A stretch of 64,000 nucleotides of DNA from Candidatus Accumulibacter phosphatis (GTDB lineage Bacteria > Pseudomonadota > Gammaproteobacteria > Burkholderiales > Rhodocyclaceae), in contig NZ_SPMY01000029.1 in NCBI RefSeq assembly GCF_012939955.1, positions 28,360 to 92,359 of the forward strand, in the 5' to 3' direction. Made by a program: the position numbers and the translations under genes. This document shows positions 58,529 to 64,000 of this stretch, in pieces. The notes under the pieces are model-generated. The model was given only the letters and a program-made list of their open reading frames with translations. It was not told where the DNA came from and ran no database searches. Position 1 is the stretch's first letter; each line of letters opens with the position of its first letter.

Positions 58529-59461
58529 TCAGCCGAGCTCGGCGAGCAATGCCGGCAGGACCTCGAAGAGGTCGCCGACCAGGCCGTAATCGGCAACCTG
58601 GAAGATCGGTGCCTCGGCATCCTTGTTGATGGCGACGATCACCTTGCTGTCCTTCATTCCCGCCAGATGCTGAATCGCACCCGAGATGCCGACGGCGATG
58701 TACAACTGCGGCGCAACGATCTTGCCGGTCTGGCCCACCTGGTAGTCGTTGGGAGCGTAGCCGGCATCGACTGCCGCCCGCGAGGCACCCACCGCAGCGC
58801 CCAGCTTGTCGGCCAGCGGCTCGAGCAGTTTGTGAAAATTGTCGCCGTTAGCCATGCCGCGACCGCCGGAGACGATGACTTTGGCGGCCGAGAGTTCGGG
58901 ACGCTCGGACTTGGTCAGTTCGCGATTGATGAGCTTGCTCTGCGCGAGATCGGGACCGGCAGCCAGGCTTTCGACGGCGGCGCTGCCCCCCTCGCCCGCC
59001 GCTTCGAAAGCGGTCGTACGCACGGTCAGCACCTTGACGGCATCGCTCGACTGCACGGTGGCCAGGACGTTGCCCGCGTAGATCGGGCGAACAAAGGTGT
59101 CCGGCGCTTCGACGGCGACGATCTCCGAGATCTGCGCGACGTCGAGCAGCGCCGCGACGCGGGGCATGAAGTTCTTGCCGATCGTTGTTGCCGCGCTGAC
59201 GATGTGGCCATACGCAGCCGCATTGGCCACGACCAGTGCGGCAAGGTTTTCGGGCGACTGGTCAGCGTATTGAGGGGCATCGGCGAGCAGGACCTTGCCG
59301 ACGCCGGCGATTTTCGCCGCCGCTTCGGCGGCAGCCGCGCAGCCGCTGCCGGCAACCAGCAGATGAAGCTCGGCGCCGATCCGGGTCGCCGCAGTCACGG
59401 CATTGAGCGTCGCCGCCTTGATCGAAGAATTGTCGTGTTCAGCAATGACGAGTATGGCCAT
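58529..59461 (-). CDS. etfA: Electron transfer flavoprotein subunit alpha
   Basis: A 310-residue FAD-binding ETF alpha. [20 protein letters not shown] is the typical start. The C-terminal FAD site shows [60 protein letters not shown] and [20 protein letters not shown]. With EtfB it carries electrons from acyl-CoA dehydrogenases to ETF-quinone oxidoreductase. It follows etfB after two bases. Confidence 0.96.
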   Translation of the reverse strand: MAILVIAEHDNSSIKAATLNAVTAATRIGAELHLLVAGSGCAAAAEAAAKIAGVGKVLLADAPQYADQSPENLAALVVANAAAYGHIVSAATTIGKNFMPRVAALLDVAQISEIVAVEAPDTFVRPIYAGNVLATVQSSDAVKVLTVRTTAFEAAGEGGSAAVESLAAGPDLAQSKLINRELTKSERPELSAAKVIVSGGRGMANGDNFHKLLEPLADKLGAAVGASRAAVDAGYAPNDYQVGQTGKIVAPQLYIAVGISGAIQHLAGMKDSKVIVAINKDAEAPIFQVADYGLVGDLFEVLPALLAELG

Positions 59462-59463
59462 GA

Positions 59464-60213
59464 TCAGATCACCTTCGCTTCAGTCTTGAGTTTCATCACC
59501 AGGTCGGCGGCGTCGGCCACCTTGATGCCGGCGCTACGCTTCGGCGGCTCGGCGACCTTCAGGGTTTTCAGGCGCGGCGTCACGTCAACACCCAAGGCTT
59601 CCGGGTTGGTCGTCTCGAGCGGCTTGCGCTTGGCTTTCATGATGTTCGGCAGGGTCGCGTAGCGCGGTTCGTTGAGACGCAGGTCGGTAGTCAGTACCGC
59701 CGGCAGTCCGATTTCGATGCTTTCCAAACCGCCGTCGATCTCGCGGGTGACCGTCGCCTGCTGACCGGCAACGACAATTTTGGAGGCAAAGGTCGCCTGC
59801 GGCCAGCCCATCAGGCCAGCCAGCATCTGTCCGGTCTGGTTGGCGTCGTCGTCGATCGCCTGCTTGCCACAGATGACGATCTGCGGCTGCTCCTTCTCGC
59901 ACACCGCCTTGAGCAGCTTGGCGACCGCGAGCGGCTGCAGGTCGACATCGCTCTGGATCAGGATGCCGCGGTCGGCGCCAATGGCCATCGCCGTGCGCAG
60001 GGTTTCCTGACAGTTGGCCACGCCGGCCGAAACGGCCACCACTTCGCTGGCGATCCCGGCTTCCTTGAGACGTACCGCTTCTTCAACAGCGATCTCGTCG
60101 AAAGGGTTCATCGACATCTTGACGTTGGCCAGATCAACGTTGCTGGCGTCCGCCTTGACGCGCACTTTGACGTTGTAATCCACCACTCGTTTGATTGGCA
60201 CGAGAATCTTCAA
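59464..60213 (-). CDS. etfB: Electron transfer flavoprotein subunit beta
   Basis: A 249-residue ETF beta. [20 protein letters not shown] opens the protein; [60 protein letters not shown] and the ETF signature follow. I place the start at TTG 60213, because this gives the exact family N-terminus and AAGGAG lies six bases upstream; no ATG fits. It is the first gene of the operon etfB-etfA-permease-acyl-CoA dehydrogenase, with TetR-type operators ahead of it. Confidence 0.94.
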   Translation of the reverse strand: MKILVPIKRVVDYNVKVRVKADASNVDLANVKMSMNPFDEIAVEEAVRLKEAGIASEVVAVSAGVANCQETLRTAMAIGADRGILIQSDVDLQPLAVAKLLKAVCEKEQPQIVICGKQAIDDDANQTGQMLAGLMGWPQATFASKIVVAGQQATVTREIDGGLESIEIGLPAVLTTDLRLNEPRYATLPNIMKAKRKPLETTNPEALGVDVTPRLKTLKVAEPPKRSAGIKVADAADLVMKLKTEAKVI

Positions 60214-60308
60214 AACTTTCTCCTTTATCACTGCAAGGTAATCGACATTGATCGCGACCAAGGCAACAGCCCGCGGATAACAGCGCTGACCGTTGACCGG
60301 AAAACAGG

Positions 60309-60344
60309 CCATACTCTGTCGTATGGATGGCGTACGGTACCGTA
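60309..60344. promoter_or_regulatory. TetR-type operator candidates upstream of etfB
   Basis: CCATAC-tctgtc-GTATGG (60309-60326) is an 18-bp inverted repeat that recurs almost identically at 60507-60524. It is followed by TACGGTACCGTA (60333-60344), a perfect 12-bp palindrome. The position in the divergent etfB/tetR region suggests binding by the TetR protein encoded next door. Confidence 0.65.
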
Positions 60345-60506
60345 TGGAAAAACAGCTGTCAACACCGTCGGCGAGGACAGTGCGACGCTAGCCAGCAATA
60401 TTGCCTCAGTTACGCGATTCAGGAAAGCCCCGCTCGTCAGCATGGTCACGACGCAGGGAGCCGACAACCAGCGTTTGACATTGTCGAACGCGCACCGGAC
60501 AATAGC

Positions 60507-60524
60507 CCATACTATGTCGTATGG
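60507..60524. promoter_or_regulatory. Second TetR-type operator candidate, upstream of tetR
   Basis: CCATAC-tatgtc-GTATGG, matching the site near etfB in both arms and five of six spacer bases, including the following 'atgg'. It is 73 bases before the tetR start codon, suited to autoregulation. Confidence 0.65.
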
Positions 60525-60597
60525 ATGGTGTGTGCCAAGCGACCGCTACTGTTACCGTTTGCCCGACGCGCGAGACCAATTAAGGAAGCAGCCAAGG

Positions 60598-61173
60598 ATG
60601 AAAACCGAGAAGACCAGCGCCCGCGTAAGGCTCGACCGTGACGAATGGATCGAAGCGGCCATTGATGTTCTCGCCGAGCAAGGGCTGCAGGGGATGCGCA
60701 TCGAAGTCCTGGCCAAGAACTTCGGCGTCACCAAAGGCAGCTTCTACTGGCATTTCAAGGACCGCCAGGATCTGGTCGACGGCGTCCTCGCAACCTGGCG
60801 CGACGGCCGCATCCGCGATATCAACAAGCAGACGGGCGCCAGTACTGGCCACGAGCGCGAACAGCTACTGCATCTGATCGATGTCTATGGCGCAACGCGC
60901 AACCGCAAGGGAATCTCGATCGAACTGGCGGTGCGCGAATGGGCCCGACGCGACGCCCAGGCGGCGGCCATCGTCGAGGAAGTCGACACCTGGCGCCTGG
61001 AATGCACACGCCAACTCTTCGTCCGCCGCGGCCTCTCCGACGACGAAGCCAAGAGCCGCAGCCTGCTGCTCTACGCCTATGTCTTCGGGCAAAGCCTGAT
61101 GGCCTGCGAGCGCTACGATCCGGCGGTTGGCGAGCTCAAGCGCTGGATTGCCGAACTGATCGTCAAGGAGTAG
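60598..61173 (+). CDS. TetR/AcrR family transcriptional regulator
   Basis: A 191-residue regulator. The helix-turn-helix is at residues ~14-60 (WIEAAIDVLAEQGLQGMRIE, VLAKNFGVTKGSFYWHFKDR, the classic TetR block). The C-terminal helical ligand domain has VREWARRDAQAAAIVEEVD. It is divergent from etfBA, with shared inverted-repeat operators, and so probably represses the acyl-CoA oxidation operon in response to an acyl-CoA or fatty acid. ATG 60598 is used; upstream GTG 60442 would add 52 non-homologous residues. It is five bases before the thioredoxin-like gene. Confidence 0.88.
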   Translation: MKTEKTSARVRLDRDEWIEAAIDVLAEQGLQGMRIEVLAKNFGVTKGSFYWHFKDRQDLVDGVLATWRDGRIRDINKQTGASTGHEREQLLHLIDVYGATRNRKGISIELAVREWARRDAQAAAIVEEVDTWRLECTRQLFVRRGLSDDEAKSRSLLLYAYVFGQSLMACERYDPAVGELKRWIAELIVKE

Positions 61174-61178
61174 AGCCC

Positions 61179-61511
61179 ATGAAAGCTTCACCAATCCCGT
61201 CCGGGAGCGAACCCTCGCGCATCGAGATCGATGCCCTCGAAGTACCCGCGATCGTCGAGTTCGGCGCCTCGTGGTGCGGCTACTGCCGTGCCGCCGAGCC
61301 ATTGATCGCCCAGGTCCTGGCCAATCATCCGCATCTCGCGCACATCAAGATCGACGACGGCCCTGGCCGCTCCCTGGGACGATCATTTCGCGTAAAGCTC
61401 TGGCCGACCCTGGTCTTCATGCACCGTGGCAAGGAAGTCGCGCGCCTCGTCCGGCCTGGCGATGCGCGCGAAATCGAGCGCACGCTCGCACAGTTTCCAG
61501 CCACCGTGTAA
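61179..61511 (+). CDS. Thioredoxin-family protein
   Basis: A 110-residue thioredoxin-fold protein, cytoplasmic. The redox site is FGASWCGYCRAAEPL (WCGYC rather than WCGPC), followed by IKIDDGPGRSLGRSFRVKLW, then PTLVFMHRGKEVARLVRP (cis-Pro). Missing the N-terminal beta-alpha of full thioredoxins, it resembles small co-operonic thioredoxins. It is co-transcribed with tetR. Confidence 0.87.
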   Translation: MKASPIPSGSEPSRIEIDALEVPAIVEFGASWCGYCRAAEPLIAQVLANHPHLAHIKIDDGPGRSLGRSFRVKLWPTLVFMHRGKEVARLVRPGDAREIERTLAQFPATV

Positions 61512-61764
61512 GTGCCCGCGGCCGGCAAGCGCGTGTGCAGCACGCCACAAGTGGCCGTTCGAAGTCGTGCCGCAAGCGTATCGATGCCGGCAGACGGCGA
61601 CCGCTTTCAGCTTGGCCGCGACCGCCTATCAGGGGCTTGCCGGGCCAACTGCGAGAAGTCAACTGCGCTTGGTGGGCGCTCATACGCGGCCCTCGCCGGC
61701 GCTTGATTTCCTGTCCATCGGCGATGCTGGCGACCTAGCTTTCACCAGTGAGGTGCGACCCCAC

Positions 61765-62910
61765 ATGAAGATCGTCCTGGCACCAAATGCCTTCAAGGGC
61801 AGCCTCGCCGCCATGGCTGCCGCTGTGGCCATGGAGCGCGGAGTGCGCGCGGCTTTCCCCGCGGCAGAGGTTATCAAAGTCCCCGTGGCGGACGGGGGCG
61901 ACGGGTTGACGGAAGTGCTGATCGATGCGCTGGATGGCCAGGCGCGGGTGGTCACGGTGCGCGGCCCCCTCCGCGAGCCGATTCAGGCGACCCTGTGCCA
62001 TGTCCCGGCCTTGGGGCTGGTGGCGGTGGAGATGGCGGTGGCCAGCGGCCTGGCCCTGCTCACCCCGCAGCAGCGCAACCCAAGCCTGACTACGACCTAT
62101 GGAACCGGCGAGCTAATTCGTGCAGCACTGGATATGGGAGTTCGCCACGTCGTCGTGGGTATCGGCGGCAGTGCCACCAACGACGGCGGCGTTGGCATGG
62201 CGACCGCCCTGGGCATGCGCTTTCTTGACGTCGCTGGTAAGCCGGTGCCGCCGGTCGGCGGTGCCCTGCGACAAATCCACCGCATCGATGCTGGCGGACT
62301 GGATCCCCGCCTGGCCAGGCTGCGCTGTGAAGCCATCTGCGACGTCGATAACCCACTGCTCGGAGCGCGTGGTGCGGCCCATGTCTATGGCCCGCAGAAG
62401 GGCGCCTCGCCGGCACAGGTGGAGGAACTCGACGCAGGTCTGGCCCATTTGGCCGATGTCATCGCCTCTGACCTGGGACGGGACGTCCGTGACCTCCCGG
62501 GAGCCGGCGCCGCTGGCGGGCTGGGGGCCGGGCTGCATGCTTTTCTGGGCGCCGAACTGCGCCGTGGCGTGGACCTGGTGTTGGACCTGGTAGGGCTTGA
62601 TGGCCATCTCAGCGGAGCCGATCTGGTCATCACGGCTGAGGGCCAGATCGACTTCCAGACCGCCTTCGGTAAGGCCCCGGCCGGGGTCGCCCAGCGGGCC
62701 AAGGAGCGGGGCATTCCGTGCATGGCCATCGCCGGCGGCATCGGCGATCGCCTCACCGATTTGCACCACATCGGCATCGACGCCGTGTTTAGCCTTTGTC
62801 ACGGCCCAATGACCCTCAAACAGGCCATGCAGGGGGGGGCTTCGCTCCTGCAAGCGGCGACGGAACAAGTGGTGCGCTGTTTCTTCAGCGCCTCCCGCCC
62901 AGTGCGCTAG
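61765..62910 (+). CDS. Glycerate 2-kinase (GarK/GlxK family)
   Basis: A 381-residue kinase phosphorylating glycerate to 2-phosphoglycerate. MKIVLAPNAFKGSLAAMAAA is the family start; VIKVPVADGGDGLTEVLIDA, GVRHVVVGIGGSATNDGGVG, AAGGLGAGLHAFLGAELRRG and SGADLVITAEGQIDFQTAFG are the catalytic signatures. Length is normal. ATG 61765 is chosen; the frame is open upstream but that part is arginine-rich and non-homologous. No other glyoxylate genes are adjacent. Confidence 0.93.
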   Translation: MKIVLAPNAFKGSLAAMAAAVAMERGVRAAFPAAEVIKVPVADGGDGLTEVLIDALDGQARVVTVRGPLREPIQATLCHVPALGLVAVEMAVASGLALLTPQQRNPSLTTTYGTGELIRAALDMGVRHVVVGIGGSATNDGGVGMATALGMRFLDVAGKPVPPVGGALRQIHRIDAGGLDPRLARLRCEAICDVDNPLLGARGAAHVYGPQKGASPAQVEELDAGLAHLADVIASDLGRDVRDLPGAGAAGGLGAGLHAFLGAELRRGVDLVLDLVGLDGHLSGADLVITAEGQIDFQTAFGKAPAGVAQRAKERGIPCMAIAGGIGDRLTDLHHIGIDAVFSLCHGPMTLKQAMQGGASLLQAATEQVVRCFFSASRPVR

Positions 62911-63227
62911 TGTCGTGCCGCACTCCGTGTCGCATTTCCTCAAGCGCCGGCGACGAAAGGAGTTCTGGTTTCTCCAACCTCACGGTGATGCCACTGCCCT
63001 TTCCTGCAATGCTGAAACTTTCGGAGCTCAGGTCGTAGCCGACAGAATACTGCACTGCTCTCGGCAAACTTCAGGATGACGGTAGCTTCCGACTTGCTGC
63101 CCAGGTTGACCTTCTGATGAGCTCGCATAGACATAAACCCAGCGTTTGTATTCCACTTCGACCACCTAAAAAAACCTCCAATATTTCCACAATCTCCCTC
63201 CTCAATTGCCTTGCAAACTGGCTCCAT
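62885..63227 (-). pseudogene. Unidentified minus-strand ORF, apparently frameshifted
   Basis: Two frames look like halves of one protein: MEPVCKAIEEGDCGNIGGFF ... GSKSEATVILKFAE, then RAVQYSVGYDLSSESFSIAG ... PALEEMRHGV. They join if one base is added near 63054. The combined ~114 residues match no family I can name. The 3' end overlaps glycerate kinase convergently by 26 bases, and no ribosome site precedes the ATG, so it is a weak call. Confidence 0.3.
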
Positions 63228-63251
63228 GTTGAGTGACGTGAGGAGAATCAA

Positions 63252-63650
63252 GTGACTAAATATTGGCTGGCTTTGCTCGGAACAGTGGTCGTCTGGCCGA
63301 CGGTAGTCATAGCACAGGAAAGGCTGCCCCATCCCGTTGTCAGTACCGGCCAACGACTCTGTTATGACGATTACCGAGAAAATGCTTTCCTCCCGGCTGG
63401 ACGATGGTTTAATGGTGAGGATGCTAAAAACATTACTCGGTCGATGCGTTATGCCTTGGGTACAGATGGGCTGTGTCTTCTTGACCTGAGTCGCCAATCC
63501 GAGGCAAATCGATCACGAATCGCGCCTTTCCTCAATACGAAGTATTTTGCATTTGCTTACGGCTTTCCCGAAGAAGGGGAGCGTTCGACTGATTCGCAAT
63601 CTTCCTCTGCGACGCTTTATGCAGATCACGGCAGCAAGCTTATCGGGTAA
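63252..63650 (+). CDS. Exported hypothetical protein
   Basis: A 132-residue protein with a signal peptide (WLALLGTVVVWPTVVIAQ). VVSTGQRLCYDDYRENAF recalls the opening of DUF1566 (Lcl-type) exported proteins, which begin with a TGQ(T/R)xCYD motif, but the rest (SMRYALGTDGLCLLDLSRQS, YFAFAYGFPEEGERSTD) does not clearly match. GTG 63252 has gaggag upstream. Composition is more A+T-rich than neighbouring genes. Confidence 0.45.
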   Translation: MTKYWLALLGTVVVWPTVVIAQERLPHPVVSTGQRLCYDDYRENAFLPAGRWFNGEDAKNITRSMRYALGTDGLCLLDLSRQSEANRSRIAPFLNTKYFAFAYGFPEEGERSTDSQSSSATLYADHGSKLIG

Positions 63651-63769
63651 ATTTTGCTGACGGCAGGATCAAGGCTTACGACCCAAGTAAGGGCTGATTA
63701 ACGCGTTTTTCCCGTCGAGCCAGAAACGCAAGGAATTGACTGCATTGAAGCAGCAGTTTCGCGAATCGA

Positions 63770-64000
63770 TTAAATCAGCGTTTCCTTGGAGCCCTCGCGC
63801 ATCTCCCCGAGCGGGGGCGCACGGGCGGCCATCAGGCGCGGCGGCGATGTCGGCTCCCACGGAAGTGTCAGGATGTTGCGCGCGGCGCACGCGGTGACCA
63901 TGTGCTTGGTAGCGATCGAGCGACTTGCGCTCCAGCTGCAAAGCAGCGCCCTGGCGGCACCCAGGGCGCGCCTCGGCACGACAGTTTCAGCACGACAATC
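63770..64000 (-). other. Open reading frame running off the window edge
   Basis: The minus frame stays open from the window edge to TAA 63770 (…MVTACAARNILTLP … GEMREGSKETLI). Another frame (63669-63941) is also open. Neither shows a recognisable domain, so coding status is undecided. Between 63651 and 63769 I see nothing. Confidence 0.2.

Overview
This 64 kb window is chromosomal DNA of a high-G+C betaproteobacterium. The gene content points to a Rhodocyclales / 'Candidatus Accumulibacter'-like organism: cis/trans fatty acid isomerase, a split liv transporter, PutA, a MaoC-Pta fusion with AckA, acetoacetate-CoA ligase, EtfAB with an acyl-CoA dehydrogenase, SapC and two SYLF proteins. The taxonomic placement is inference from gene content. 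I see no rRNA, tRNA or CRISPR array.

Layout. 1-3.5 kb: the start of mtnA (cut by the window edge), a DUF3617 protein and a frameshifted cti. 3.5-11.6 kb is an accessory, repeat-rich zone. It holds a 134-bp inverted-repeat element, a roughly 21-bp tandem array, a small helical protein, and an A+T-richer three-gene module of PP2C phosphatase, Ser/Thr kinase with an FHA-like tail and Ser/Thr kinase with a cold-shock-like tail. A second, inverted copy of the 134-bp element follows, then a lectin-like lipoprotein and a cupin. 11.6-25 kb: YgiQ radical SAM protein, a GntR regulator, a branched-chain-type binding protein, PutA, a small defence/toxin cluster (DUF4160/DUF2442, Mrr, HicBA) and livHMGF. 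25-32 kb: EamA permease, nitroreductase, dual CDGSH protein, two YceI proteins with cytochrome b561, an SGNH hydrolase and an MFS exporter. 32-39 kb: an MscS-type channel translationally coupled to a patatin phospholipase, then a divergent pair of cell-wall enzymes (L,D-transpeptidase and YcbK-like). 39-43 kb: alkB-alkA repair genes, two YbaK-type deacylases and a Nudix hydrolase. 43-53 kb: SapC, Na+/H+ antiporter, SYLF proteins, GNAT, pta-ackA, malQ and an EAL protein. 53-64 kb: an acyl-CoA/ketone-body block on the minus strand (etfB-etfA-permease-acyl-CoA dehydrogenase-thioesterase-aacS) facing a TetR regulator with shared operators, then a thioredoxin-like protein, glycerate kinase and unidentified small ORFs.

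How the genes fit together. Acetyl-CoA handling recurs: Pta/AckA, AacS, EtfAB/ACAD and thioesterase. Amino-acid uptake and proline oxidation are also linked: GntR, liv genes and PutA. That suits an organism storing and remobilising carbon polymers.

Data quality. About a dozen frameshifts interrupt otherwise well-preserved genes, and most are a +1 in a homopolymer run. Base-calling or assembly error is the simplest reading, so I annotate these genes as reconstructed full-length CDS and give the position of each shift.

The most interesting items are the phosphatase/two-kinase module (especially the kinase/cold-shock fusion), a dispersed multi-hairpin repeat present four times, the nested inverted elements around the module, and the 21-bp array.
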